NCBI RefSeq assembly: GCF_000182925.2
Contig: NC_026505.1
Span: forward strand, 5,270,001-5,334,000
Origin: Neurospora crassa OR74A
Lineage: Eukaryota > Ascomycota > Sordariomycetes > Sordariales > Sordariaceae
Reading direction: 5' to 3'
Length of the DNA: 64,000 nucleotides
Positions within the stretch are counted from its first letter, which is position 1; each line of letters begins with the position of its first letter. Made by a program: the position numbers and the translations under genes. This document shows, piece by piece, positions 1 through 11,968 of the stretch. A model generated the notes under the pieces. That model saw nothing but the letters and a program-made list of their open reading frames with translations, was not told the DNA's origin and did no database searches.

Positions 1-2132
1 CCATCTCCAGCAACATTGAAGGTTATCGTTCCAAACCTTTTTCACTGATATTTCATGATAAGCTGGCCGTATCAGGCCGCAAAATGGCCATATTGGTGCC
101 TGCGGCTGACCGTGAATGTAGAGTGATGCAGGCGCAAGATTGACTGACGCCTCTGGCCACGCAGCGCTTTTTCGTGAAGACCCCCACGGGCGGCAAGCAA
201 AGGGAGGGGCATAAACATTGGTGATAGGTAGAGCTTTTGGGCATATTCGCTCGTAGAATCATACCGAGTCCTGGTAATGGCATTTAATGTTGAGGATTGG
301 GGGTGGTTCCCGTAAGCAGCCGTCAGTCTTCAATCTTCATTGAAGATATCCTGATGCGAGGAAATTGACAGTGTCAAACAATCCCTATCGTTGCTTGGGT
401 AAGGGGTCCAGAATTGAGAGGCGGTCCAGCCAAGCCACCTGGGCGGGTAAGCCTGACTGCCCTGTCTAGATTAAATGCATTCCGACCAATCCAACGCGTC
501 AAGGTATCGGAAGGAGATATGCGGGTGGGTGTGGTTCGGAACTGGATTCGTGACAATGAAACGATAGGTCGTAGCGGGCGTGATGGGGCTGTTTGTGGTC
601 TCAGGGAAGCTCGTTCCTATTTTCGAGACCGGTCTCGCGGGACGGAAGAACGAAATCGAAGCTGTCTTAAAGACCAAGGGCCGCTCGACGAATCTGTGGT
701 ACTGACGAAAATCTCCTTCAATCCCCAACCTCACAACTTGAAGCAGGCAATGCCCCAAGCAATGGAGAGAGCCTAGAGAACAGTGGCTGATTGAGTGTCT
801 CAGCGCCACGCGCATGGTCCCGAAAGGTTTGCCGCTGGCCAGATACGTGGTCGAACACAGCACAGCATCTCGCCAACATGAGGCGCTTTGGGTGCCGGCG
901 TTAGCTCGCTCTTGACCTTGCGCTGTGTTCGTACATCAAATACGGCGATACGGGGCCACAGTGGCACAGATAGTGTGCCGAGCCGGCACTTGTACGTTGG
1001 ACGACATAGGTATCGCCAAGACGATAGATAGGCAACTTTGATATGCCGAAGCCGTAGTCAAGGCTGTTCTCCCTCCGGCTTCCGAGACTCCGGGGTGATT
1101 AACGGATCGGCGTTGAGCCTCAGCACTAGTCGGTTCCGAACATCAAGGGGCAGTGTCATGCTGGCGGCACCCAATGTCTTGGTACAGGACTCAACGTTGG
1201 CTCGCCGACTCGAGCATGTTACGGCGCCGACTGGGTTGAGCTCAAGAGTTCATTGCTTGGAGGAAAAGACGTTAAGAATTGCGCGTCATGATCGAGCTTG
1301 AGCGAAGTTGTCACAAAGGAAGTATGCCATCGCAAAGGCACATCGAGCAAACCACGAAAAGCTGGAGGAGGTTGAGTTGATTAGTTGCTTCTCAAATTCC
1401 GTGTGCGGTGTAATGTTCTTGCGAAAAAGAGAGCCCAGGGGGATCACCCATTGCTAGCCGAATGGAACTGACGTTGGTGCAAGGGGAAGAAAATGCAAAA
1501 GGTCACATGTTCCCGTCATTGCCTTCAACGCGGTGAAGAATGGGAAGGCACGGGCAGCTAAATCAGAGACACGAGAAAAGAAGCTCTGGATGCCCCCACC
1601 TTCCAGAAGCGTGGATGAAGTTATGAACTGATCTCTAACATTATCCCCTGCAAGACCGCCCGGCTCAAGCCCGGTTTAGTGCCCTGGTTAGAGGTTTCAG
1701 TGGTAACAGTGTGGAGCCATCGTGCTGTCAATGCACTCCCACTGGCAGCCTGGAACACGCTTTAATTGGACAGCGGCTTACAAGATCGCGGAGCACAAGG
1801 AAAGCGGTCTTGTTCCATTCCTTCCATGAATCGTCATCCTCCATCACAACGTCGGTCCAAGCTGGCGTCGAAGAAAACAAAAGCATTTCTTCCGTCTCTT
1901 CTTTGTGTGATTTGCTATGGTCAACTTGGCTTCTTCAATGTTCTAATAATACTCACTTTCATCATTGCTTTTCCTTTATCCATCTAGTTTTGTCTTGGTG
2001 ATACTGTGAACCCGGCGTTCTTGGTCATCTGGTTCACCCCCGCTACCAAACCGATAAACTATCAAACAAACACCGACGACACTCGATCCTGTGATCCCCC
2101 GAGTCAACAGCCGCATCCCCGGCATTCAAACA
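1..2132. other. Gene-free left edge and upstream region
   Basis: No reading frame here looks like protein on either strand: the longest are 60-130 codons, overlap one another on opposite strands and match no family I know. The last few hundred bases, which become T- and C-rich from about 1790, probably hold the promoter and 5' leader of the gene that starts at 2133. I see no RNA gene or repeat. Confidence 0.5.
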
Positions 2133-3837
2133 ATGGCCGTCTTTGTAGATCTCGAAGACGAAGATGTCGACCCTGGCCAGGTCCAGCCTTCTCATCATGG
2201 CCTCAATTTGCCGGCTAGGAATGGTGCTGGAACGGGGATCGTCACCGACATCGGCCGGGCCAAAACGGAGGGCGTGGGCAGCGTGAACACTGAGAAACAT
2301 CGCGAGGAGGCTCACGAGCCCGCTGTCAGGGAGAATCCAAACCAGAACTCCATGACGCTGGCTTTGGGATGCTATCCGTAGGCGACCACCACCACCACCA
2401 CCACCACCACCACCACCTTCTACCCCGTTTTCTTTCGTTTTCTAGTTGACATGTCTTCGAATTCTCCCCTCTCCCGCCTTCTCTTCACGCGAACGGGAGG
2501 GGTGAATTACTGACTCGAGTCTTCTCATAACCAGTATCGTCATGTCTCTGGCTGCCTCCATTGACTTGAACACGCTCGATAACCTGTCGCGAACCTGCCG
2601 GCAAATAAGGGGGAACCTACTGCAGTACCGCAAGATGCTCCTTGTTTCCACCTTGCATTGCTCCAACGAAGACCTTCCTATCGATCCCGATGCGGTGCTT
2701 CGTTATCGCGCTCGTACCGTCAACTGGTTCTACATGCAAGAGCTGGGAAGATCCAATAAGCCTTGCAAGGTCGGTCAATGCGCTCGCGATCTGGTTGGAG
2801 GGTGTCGCCGTTGCGGTACTGTCGTTTGTCGGGTAAGTACATGATACTACTACCATGGGTGATTTGAAGCTACCTAGAGAGCTAACCAGTCCGAAAATGA
2901 TGTTAGAATTGTGCCATTAAACCTCCGGCACCGATTGTGCTCCGCGACCGCCACCGCCGGCTGTGCGTGACATGCGCAAAGACGCCCATAGGGAATCTCA
3001 CAAAGCCACCCCTTGGCCGTGAGTTTTCCGTTGAATCGGATGATGTGCAAAGAGCCATATGCAGATGCGACACAGACGGAGTTTGGCTTTGCCAGCCCTG
3101 TGGGAAAACAATACGCAACGATGATTACGACTACAAGAGGTAAATCGACGTGCCAAGTCCCACTACATATACTCACATTTGGTTCTGACACGTCACCTAT
3201 CATCAGCATCTGGAGATGGCGAAACCAATACACCGATGTCCTCGGTGGTCTCGGCACAGGCATCGGCGAAGGCGATCGTGGCGTTATTTGCGGACGCGGG
3301 AGTGACTGCTGTGCTGCCCGGAAGCGGGAACAGGAGATCGACTGTGATGCCGAAGATGCTCAAGAAGCCGACGGCTCCTATGTGTATACTCCGTCTCCCT
3401 CTACCACCACTGTCTCGAATGATTCCACCATCTCCATGGCTCTATGGGGCACCGATACTGCCAGCACCACCAGTAGTAACGGAAGTGTGAACGGTAGCAA
3501 CGCCTCCTCGTCATCGCAGACGGGCGGTCTTGGCTCTACCTTGGCCGGGCCCAGCCTCGAGCGCAGGACCCCCAGTCCTATGCTGAAGCCTGGCTATGAC
3601 AGGCATGAAATCGAGGGAATTGGTGGTGTGGTCAAGAAGAAGCTGGTCCGGATGGTCAAGGTCGGGGCTTGCGTCCCCGAATGGCCTGACGAGCGGGATC
3701 GAGGCGATATCCTCGGACGGGAGATGCAGGCCAAAGTGAGGAGTTGGTGTGGCTGGTGTTGGAGGGTGATTCCCGGAAAGCTGGACTATGAATTCGCCAG
3801 ACAGGAAACAAGGAGTAAGGCGCTCGAGGAAAAATAG
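2133..3837 (+). CDS. F-box-like / Cys-rich zinc-finger fungal protein
   Basis: Four exons, 2133-2377, 2535-2832, 2907-3139 and 3207-3837, join in phase to give 468 residues. The ATG at 2133 sits in a good context (CAACAATGGC). Residues around the first junction (LALGCYPIVMSLAASIDLNT then LDNLSRTCRQIR) resemble the second half of an F-box. They are followed by closely spaced cysteine pairs (CRRC...CRNC...CVTC...CRCD...CQPC) that suggest zinc binding, then the segment IWRWRNQY...GTGIGEGDRGVICGR and a Ser/Thr-rich stretch. The C-terminal third has a further conserved-looking block (VPEWPDERDRGDILGRE, CGWCW). F-box proteins usually recruit substrates to SCF ubiquitin ligases; a role here is inference. 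The first exon is acidic and low in recognisable features. Intron 1 carries an ACC repeat. The family is familiar from other filamentous fungi, but I cannot give a gene name. Confidence 0.75.
2385..2417 (+). repeat. (ACC)11 microsatellite in intron 1
   Basis: Eleven uninterrupted ACC units lie directly behind the GTAGGC splice donor of the first intron of the F-box-like gene. They are not translated in the proposed model. Confidence 0.9.
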
Positions 3838-4212
3838 GAAGAGAGGGTAATAAGGGCATAGGCGTCATGATATTTTGGATGGCAGTCGTGATCGTCGCTC
3901 GCTGAGTTTTTGTTTTGGTCTACTCTAAAAGGAGTGTGATGGGTTTTGGGAGTAATGAGAGGAAGGGACATCGAGATTGTAACTTTACGGGGTTCTATGG
4001 ATTTTGGATAACGTTACTGGCTTCTGGCTACCCAAAAGTACAATCAATATTCCGTGTGCTTCTGAGCGGAGAGACTAGGAGCTCAAGTAAACCTTACCGT
4101 TAGTATAAAATTGCAGAAGCAGAGCAGAAATACAAATTTCTGTTATCGTTAATAGCTTGCTTTGACCCTTCGTCTTCCTCGCTCCTCTTTTGCTGCTCTT
4201 CTCACTTCTCTC

Positions 4213-4332
4213 TTCGCTTCTCTCTCCACTTTTCTCTTCACTTTTCTCTTCACTTTTCTCTTCACTTTTCTCTTCACTTTTCTCTTCACTTTTCTCTTCA
4301 CTTTTCTCTTCACTTTTCTCTTCACCTATCTC
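4213..4332 (+). repeat. 12-bp minisatellite, unit TTCACTTTTCTC
   Basis: Seven perfect head-to-tail copies of TTCACTTTTCTC occupy 4237-4320. One-mismatch or degenerate copies flank them at 4213-4236 and 4321-4332. One strand is purely pyrimidine apart from a single A per unit. The array is intergenic and copy number is likely to vary between strains. Confidence 0.9.
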
Positions 4333-4640
4333 TCTTCAATTCTCCCTGTGAGAAGAGATAGGTAACTGACAAATTCGGAACAGGTCGTCAGTAGTCGTTG
4401 TTAACTGGTTACAAGAAGCACAGTCATGATTATAGTGAACGCTGCGCGAGTGGTATTTGAACAAAGAGACATGAGAATGACATGAACATATGTACAGAGG
4501 TGTTTTTGTGGTTGTTGCCGGCTCAAGTGTGAGGCACAACAACAAACACTTCACCAACTAACCAACCCCCCCATTTCGGCTGCCGACCAAAACCAACTGA
4601 CCCATTTTCCGTTTTCCTTCCCCCTTCCCACCCAGCCTCT

Positions 4641-4659
4641 ACCTACCTACCTACCTACC
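4641..4659 (+). repeat. ACCT tandem run
   Basis: A run of ACCT units. The same tetranucleotide (or TAGG on the other strand) recurs in several intergenic stretches of this window. Confidence 0.7.
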
Positions 4660-5318
4660 CATTCCTGATCGTACAAAGGCGTGTGCAAATAGTCGTGACC
4701 AAACTGCGTCTCTGTCTCTCCCCTTTTTTATGCGCTGTGCTGTGACTAGTAATACAAAGTGTGGGTATGGCAATAATCTCCTTCCTGGCTTTCCATCTCT
4801 CCTTCTTCTTCTTCTTCTTTTTCTTCCTCCTCCTCCTCATGTTATCGCTGGCAGGCTTGGATATGGCAGATCGAAGAATTGGCAGGCCGGTCGGATGGTC
4901 GGTGATGAGGCTGGGGTGGTTGTTGGTTTGCTGGTGGTATATATCTACCGCAGCCCCTTTGTGCGCGTATCTCGGAGACAACCAACTCAACTCAGTCGAC
5001 CCGTCGCGCATAACGATGGGCTGAGCTGAGCTAGGAAATTGGCCCTGCCGCTTTTAGCGGTGTCTCATACCGGGCAAGATGAACAGGCTTTTCCCCCCAG
5101 CCCGCTCGCCAGCTAGACCAGAACAACAGGTTACCAAGAAATAGTATAAATGCCGCGCACGGGGAAGCAAAGCAACCGAAAGCCGGACCAGACCAGACCA
5201 GGCCACTCCCTCTTTCTCCTTTCTCCCTCATCCGCAGCCTCCTCCGCCCTGGAAAGGCTTCCTCCTCTTCTTCCTCCCCCTTCTTCAACGTTTTCCCCCA
5301 ACCCCAGTCCATCCGCAT

Positions 5319-5996
5319 CTATATCTCGCCACGATGCAACATCTCCTTTCTCCTCCTGGCATCCAGCTTGGCCGCCGCTCTCCGGGGGCCCCAGTTCTCG
5401 GCAGTCCTGGCGCGCGCGAGCTTGTGCTGCTCCTGGTGCTCGCGAGGCGCCTGGGTGCACATCATGATAAACACCTTTGTGCAGTTATACTTGTTGCTGA
5501 GGTAAGTGACGCTGTACTTCTTGGGGTCCTTGGCGCGCAGCTCGCGGATCTCCTCGACCTGCTCGGGCGTGACGTTGTACGACTTTGTGGGGTTGTAGAG
5601 CACGGGCGGTAGGTCTCCGTGCTGGTCGGCAGCGGCGGCATCGGTGGAGCTGGACTCTGGCGTGGTGATGGGGGCTTGAGGGGGCTTGAAGAGCTTGTAG
5701 ATGTTTGCGCGGCGGCGCGGGTCGGAGCGCGGGAGGAACTTGAAGGGCGTGTGGTAGACCGAGGCCTCGGACGAGGGAGGGTTGAAGATGATGCGGTCGC
5801 CTTCGACGGGCACGTTGAGGAAGGACTCGTGCGGAGGAATGTTGAGCATGCGTTTTGTGCGGTTCGCGGTCGACTGGTAGCGGACGGAAATGCCGGCGAC
5901 GGCGGCGGCCTTTTGGGAGGAGGAGGAAGAGGAGGAGAGCGCGACGCGGCGGCAGCAGGTGGCCACGGGCCGGAACAGGGAAAGAGAAGCCTCCAT
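5319..5996 (-). CDS. mrpl20: Mitochondrial large-subunit ribosomal protein mL58 (MRPL20)
   Basis: A single exon encodes 225 residues. The first ~45 residues are rich in Arg, Ser and Ala with almost no acidic residues (RPVATCCRRVALSSSSSSSQ), a typical mitochondrial presequence ending near VRYQST. The mature part begins TKRMLNIPPHESFLNVP. It contains the conserved segments YHTPFKFLPRSDPRRRANIY and YSVTYLSNKYNCTKVFIMM and ends in a basic helix (AAAKLDARRRKEMLHRGEI), as in the fungal MRP-L20 family, where the yeast protein is YmL20. It is a structural component of the mitochondrial ribosome large subunit. Position, length and the lack of introns raise no doubt. The neighbour to its left converges on it. 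Confidence 0.88.
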   Translation of the reverse strand: MEASLSLFRPVATCCRRVALSSSSSSSQKAAAVAGISVRYQSTANRTKRMLNIPPHESFLNVPVEGDRIIFNPPSSEASVYHTPFKFLPRSDPRRRANIYKLFKPPQAPITTPESSSTDAAAADQHGDLPPVLYNPTKSYNVTPEQVEEIRELRAKDPKKYSVTYLSNKYNCTKVFIMMCTQAPREHQEQHKLARARTAENWGPRRAAAKLDARRRKEMLHRGEI

Positions 5997-8900
5997 TTTT
6001 GTTGGTAGTCTCTGTTGCTTTGTTTACACTCTGACCGTCGTGCTGTGGCTTCAGTGAAGAAGTTGTACAGACGGGGACGACGGGATTGGTCGGAGAGCCG
6101 AGGTGGGTGGGATCGTCGAAAGAGGGGACGAGGGTTCGAGTTGCAGGCGATTTGCGGAAAAAAAAAATAAAAAAATAGAGACGACGGCTTAACAAAGTTC
6201 AGCAAGATTATGAGAGGTCTCTCTGTTATTTTTCAGGATCACGTTTCCGTCGCAAACTGCAAATTGGACGCCTGTTGATTCTCTGGATATCGCGAATGCG
6301 GGGGATCTGGTCGTCCAATTGTTCACCCGTCCACCTCAATCGGCGTCTCTGTCTCTCAACGAGCTCCGCGTGCTTGCCATCCCACATTGGACATGAACTT
6401 TTTCTCGGGAAACCGCTTAATCATGGTCACGTGCTTGGTGCACGGTCCGCGTACGCCGTTCGAAAGTAAACAACAAACGCTTGGGCCATCCGTCGGGAGC
6501 TGCGGGCTATCTGCTCCACTCCTCCGCTCCAATTCCCGATTTTCTGCGGACCTTGACGGCCGGACACAGTGGGTCTGTTCGGTTCATCCCATGTTGTTTT
6601 TGTCTGAGCACCAACCGGGCCCCGCCCGGTTTCCCGGATAGATTCGGCCCATTAATACATTCCTCTTTTCCCATTTGGGCCCGGCAACCTTCCACATGTC
6701 CCAGATACTACTCGTTAGTCGTTACCTGGGTCAGATTGTCCATCGGTGACCGGAGACTACGGGTACCGCATAAACCGCGAAATGCGTGTGGAACAATAAT
6801 CATGCTTTCTGTACACAAGACACGATCACGATGTTTGTCCGGTCGGCCCATCTGGCTTTCGTCGGAGTGTATCGGGACACCTCTGAGGCGAATTGGAAAC
6901 GCGTGACGATTATGCAGGGGTTTTGAGGTGAGCTAACAAAGCTCTTCACATTTTCGTCACTCCGAGTTGGCAAAGAATCTCCAAAAATATCACCAACATC
7001 CGCGTCGACGTGTGTTAGCTAAAATAGAAATACGCCTTAGTTTCCTTCGAGAAGAGCCACTCACATGACTCACCGTGAGAAAGAAGATTGAAAAAGACTC
7101 TGGAAACCACAAGCGAGCTCGGTTCTTTTGGTAACCCCGCATTTGCTTCCCCAGATTCCTGGGTTGTCGTTATGGTCCAGGGTGAGGCAGCGCAATGGTC
7201 TTCGAATCCGTTTAGTTGCGCCAGGCTGTGTTGTGGTCCTGGAAACAACCACAAATCCAACGATCTGTATACCTTGAGCAACCGATGCTGGAATTGTCGG
7301 GTCCGAGTCTAGAATTTTGGATGCCGGAAGCTTAAAAGGTCCCGGGATGATGGATACATGGAATGGCATGGCATGGCGCCGGTGTGTGCACAAGCGACAT
7401 TGATGTGAAGTTGGAAAAGGCTCGTTGTCGGACGCCGTGTGACGTAGAGACTAGCATTCCCCACCTGATTCTGTCTCAATTTCAGGGTCGAAATGCCAGG
7501 CACATCCAACACCCCACGGCATCAGGTGCTCTTCTTGTGATCGACAAGTGGGCTGAGAGCAACTTGAAGACGACACCCGGAACTTGGTCCGACAGAAATC
7601 TTCATGTGTGAGTAGGGCGAGGCCCTATTGCCAAGTTGTGAATTGGATGGGAGGGGCCTGAATGGGGCCAGTTTCATGGCCTGGTGATGGAAATTGATAG
7701 AAGTGTTGTTGATACCGTCGACTCGACTGCGACCGACTGCAACCATGTGTCTGGACAAGTCAGGCCGTCTCAGTAGAGTATCAGGTCGCGGCCAAAAAAG
7801 GGAAATAATTTTGATTGGGTTGGTCTTATTATGTGACACGGTGGTCGGCCCAATCAAGCACTATCTCCCGGTTCCTTCGACATCCAGGCACGACTCCGTA
7901 TCACCAGACTCGTATCACCTCCCGCATCCGGCCGACACTCTCTTGTCCCAAAAATCCCCTCCCTTGGTCCAACGCTTCTCAGGGCTGAGTTTGAGGTCTG
8001 CTGCGTGACCAAAAGAGGGTCAACCACGCTGTCGGCTTGTTCCTTGCCCTTTGTAAAAATCTTCGTTGCGGAGTATCCGGACCTTGGCGGCTAGTGAGCA
8101 TTGAAGCTTGACCTGGAAATCTCCAAAAGGTTAAAAACAAGGCCTTTGGCGTGTCATCAAGTGTGATTCAGACCAACCTACCCAAAGGTAGACAGACAGT
8201 CATACTTGATATCGTGATGGTGATGCCTCTAAGGACTACTACACTACATATTTCATGTTTTGCCAATGGTGATCTTTCAACTGAAACACCGCTTTACGCT
8301 CACTGCATGGCTCTCAGGCGGCCACGGCAGTCCAGCTTACGGTATCTTACAATGATACTAGCTCTGTAGAATTCCTAGAGTGGGAGAGTGGGTCGGTTGG
8401 ACCATCGTCATCGGGCCTTAGGTCGCTTGTTCTTGATTTGTTCAGTTAACACAGCTCGTTTAGAGACATGTTGGGCTCGACAAACAGGTCGGCGATAGAC
8501 ACGGGAGAAATCTTTTATGTCGTGCGTTCCCGCCCGTTCAAGTCCTCTCCCACTGTCTGCCAGTTGATTTGCATTTGTCCGACTTCTTGAACTCCGGTAC
8601 AACACATCCCAATCTGCAAACACTTTCAGCAGCCCTCGACGCGTAAAGAGCTGAAAAGGCCAACAGCTCTAACAAACACTACCTAACTCCCAAAGCGGAA
8701 TCTGCGGCTTGCTCAGGATCGCATTTGCGCCCGAGACTGCAGCGGGCAGATCCAGGGGACACCCAGCACCTCGTCGGCAACGGCCCCATCACAGCGCGCC
8801 AAGGGTGACCTAGAGCATCCACTATCCAGGTCCAGAGAGAAGAGACCGTCCGAGCTTCCATTTTGACTTCTGCATCGGGACATCACATCACACGCTGCCT

Positions 8901-9781
8901 TATTGCCAGTGAGTGGTGACTGCGACTGACTGACTGGACGGACACACACCAACACGAACATCACTGCACCCTTCCGTCGCTCCCTCCTCCTCATCCCGCG
9001 ATCCTTAGTTCTCTCCCACCAGACCCGGACGTGCGCAAATTTTCCTTCCTGAGCTATCACTCATAACGCCAAAAGCCGACCTGGGCAAACTTGTTTTTTT
9101 TTCTTTTCCCCTCCTCTTCTGGTCTCTTGACATCTCGTCATCGCCAGAAACACAATCTACATAAACAACCAAAAAGTGTACAAGTTGGTTATTGGACAAC
9201 TGCTACCAGTACTTGGTAAGGGCGCACCTTTCCTCACCCTTCCCTGTCCACGTCACAGTCCCAATCTCAATCGCGGTCATCATGTGGAATGGGAGTGGCG
9301 GATTGCCGTAATCATTCATCCCACTTGAGCTTAGCGATGCGTAATGGGCATGCGACAGCCTCGCGAATTGCTCTTGTCCATCCTGGGCCAGGACGCAAGA
9401 GCTTGTCCCTGTTCGCTGTTGTCACGACAACACAATATCCATTTTCACTCCCCACTGTCGCCGCCAGCCGAAATTGGGGAATTTCAAAATCAAGCTCCAT
9501 CTTAGATCACCATGTCTGCTCCGCGCGCTTCTGATTTCTGGTGTTCCCAAAATAACTTGCGCTGACCAGATCCCGGTGTTGATTCTAGACTCTCCACTTG
9601 TCCCGACCTTGAGAAGCTTTAGCTGGAGCTTGTAATTTGCCCTCTTTGTCCTCCATCTTCGTCCAAAACACCAAATAAACGCCATCCGCGTCCAGTACTT
9701 CACATCTGCATTTCCCTCCAGAATCCGAGACAACCGAGCACGAAAATCAGTACTATCGCAGCTCCAAAATCATCAATCATT
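5997..9781. other. 3.8-kb gene-free stretch
   Basis: The promoter of the mL58 gene lies at the left end. The right ~900 bases, with pyrimidine tracts such as that at 9090-9120, are probably promoter and leader of the gene at 9782. Frames in between are short, overlap on both strands and have no conserved look. I found no tRNA- or 5S-like sequence by eye. A multi-exon gene with very small exons could be missed here. Confidence 0.45.
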
Positions 9782-10879
9782 ATGAGTCTCGCCAGCACAT
9801 CGCTGCCCCAGGGCGGCCAGAGTATCCCAAGGTTAGCGGGCCCGTTTGAGTCCGATTCAGGCTCCGGAAACGCAACCCCACGAGCGGTAGCCGGAGACGA
9901 GGGAGGAGCGTCGGAGGAGAAGAAGGCCAAGAAGCGCAGCCTTTTTGGCTTTGGAAAGAAGAAGGAAGACGCATCGTCCGCTTCAAAATCGCCTGAACCA
10001 TCCACCACTAGCCAAGAAAAGGCTACCTCTTGGGTTAAGAGGTCAACCGGTGCCTCGCCTGTTCAGTCCGACGTCTACATCACACCACAATCGCCCGGCC
10101 GTGGCTTTACCTCATCGCCACGCCTTTCATCGCCAGCTGGTAGCCAAATCTTCGAGCGTGACGTACAAGAAAGCACTTCTATGGTCCCAAATTCACCTGC
10201 CATCCCGTCTCACATCCAGACTGAGAACTACATCCCACCCGTGCTTGACGCCTCCTCGCAGGCCATTACCGACAAGCGCCTTGACCCCGATACCGTTGAG
10301 ATTATCACTCATACCTCGCACCAGCCCGCCGCCGTGACGGTGACCGGAGCTGCCCCTACTGCTGTCCCTCTCTCCCTTGAGTCAAGCTGGGTAGACGAAC
10401 TAGCCGCCTTCGCTGCTGCGCGGGGGGCAATAACTGGAAACGAGACAGCTTCCAATTACGGTAGCTTTGATAACACGGATGTCCGCCGTCTGAGCTTCAT
10501 CTCGTTTGCCGATGTCGTGCAGGCCGAGCAGCTACAGGTTGCAGGCTCGCGCGATAGCATGCACTTTGCTGGCTTGACCAGCCTCACCCCCACTGGTGTC
10601 AACCGCTCACCGAGCCCAGTTCGCTCTCCAGTCTCCTCTTCTGGTGGTCACAACACAAGTCCCCCAACGAGCAAGTCTGGATCGGTGAAGGGACTGGATT
10701 TTGGCACTATTCCGGGATCTCCAGGCAGGAAACCCCTTGGAAGCCCAACAAGTCTTTTGCACCCTAGCCCGGTTGTCAACGGCGAGATTGCTATTGAGAC
10801 AATGTCACAAGCGCTGCGGAGGACAGGGAGCGGCGATTTGAGTGGTGGTGTGAGGAGCTTTCCTGTAAGCCCGGTTTAA
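9782..10879 (+). CDS. Disordered Ser/Pro-rich fungal protein, function unknown
   Basis: A single exon of 365 residues, starting at the first ATG of the frame. The protein is largely low in hydrophobic residues and rich in Ser, Pro, Thr and Gly. It has a basic patch at residues 41-61 (EKKAKKRSLFGFGKKKE) and many SP/TP sites (SPSPVRSPVSSS, GSPGRKPLGSPTSLLHPSP), so it may be phosphorylated. One segment stands out as possibly folded or a binding motif: SSWVDELAAFAAARGAIT followed by DVRRLSFISFADVVQAEQ, near residues 200-258. I have a sense of having met that second motif in other ascomycete proteins but cannot attach a function. No signal peptide or membrane segment. Confidence 0.8.
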   Translation: MSLASTSLPQGGQSIPRLAGPFESDSGSGNATPRAVAGDEGGASEEKKAKKRSLFGFGKKKEDASSASKSPEPSTTSQEKATSWVKRSTGASPVQSDVYITPQSPGRGFTSSPRLSSPAGSQIFERDVQESTSMVPNSPAIPSHIQTENYIPPVLDASSQAITDKRLDPDTVEIITHTSHQPAAVTVTGAAPTAVPLSLESSWVDELAAFAAARGAITGNETASNYGSFDNTDVRRLSFISFADVVQAEQLQVAGSRDSMHFAGLTSLTPTGVNRSPSPVRSPVSSSGGHNTSPPTSKSGSVKGLDFGTIPGSPGRKPLGSPTSLLHPSPVVNGEIAIETMSQALRRTGSGDLSGGVRSFPVSPV

Positions 10880-11968
10880 GCTAGGAGGAACAGTACGTGC
10901 GGAAGTCAACGAGCTGGAACGACACAAGACGGTTGCGACGCATGGTCAACTTGTGCTTCTTGGTTGAGGACGTGCGAAAACATGGTTTAGGAAGAATCGA
11001 GGTGGAGCAAGAATTCATACTTTTCGATATTGCGACATTTGGTCTGGTGCTGCCGGAGGGTGACAGGAAGGATATCCAATCCACTTTTCGAGGAATGGAC
11101 GATTGTTGTTGCTGTTTCTCAACCACGGGGGTGCTGACGTGTGGCTAACGGCTGTTGTTTCTACCTCCGCTTCTTTGCTGGATCTTTAGGGGGGAGGGCT
11201 GGATGGCAAGACAAAGGTTGCCGGGTGCTGGTTCGGTGTGGTTTTCTCTTTCTTTTCTATATTCCCCCTACTTGTTATCCTGTTATCTTGCTATTTCTTT
11301 TTTCCACCATCTTCACTTCTTGTCACCCGTTTGCGACCTATTTCCCATTTAACTTTTTTTTCTCTTCTCTTCTTTCCTTCTTTTCAAACATCTTGATGTT
11401 ATACCGAATACCACCAAGCACACGTCATGGAATGACTGCAATCGACAGAGAGAAAGTTCGAGCTAGGAACCACCACAACAAAAAGAGAAACAGCGGCTTG
11501 ATTTGTTGATCTTTCAATGACTTTTACGAGATAAGTGAATTCAGAATGGGGTGTCAATATGAAAAATGGTCTAAACAGTCAGCCGGGGCGAGGTGATCGT
11601 CCGCTAAGCATGGTTCCAAGGCTGAAAGTAATCTACAGGGAGATTATATACGGATCCAGCAACTTGGTCAGCCAGGATCATGCAGACCGCGGAGGAAATT
11701 AAGCTTTGATGATCAGGCACCCAATGATTTGGGTATTCTAGTGTTTCAGAACTCGGTTGACATCAATCGTTCCAACTATCCATTATGCGGTGATTGTGAA
11801 CGGTTCGACTCGGAGTCACCACGTCTCAATGCAAATACCCCACTCACTGAAGACTGACTTTGGATGGATTTGACTAAAGCAACGCTTGTTGATACATGTC
11901 GGGATTTAGGATGACCATCAAGGAGGTCCATTATAGCCATCCTCATCCTCGTGCACACCGGCCAATGT
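10880..11968. other. Intergenic region between convergent genes
   Basis: T- and C-rich sequence at 11225-11400, then plain sequence. No frame looks coding. It should contain the 3' ends of the transcripts from both sides. Confidence 0.55.

Larger units (their letters stand above)
3838..5318. other. Intergenic region between convergent genes
   Basis: The 3' flanks of two convergent genes. It holds a 12-bp minisatellite (4213-4332), a CCTA run (4641-4659) and long C/T-rich stretches from 4790 to 5320. These give spurious frames rich in Phe/Leu/Ser or Lys/Glu. No gene seen. Confidence 0.6.
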
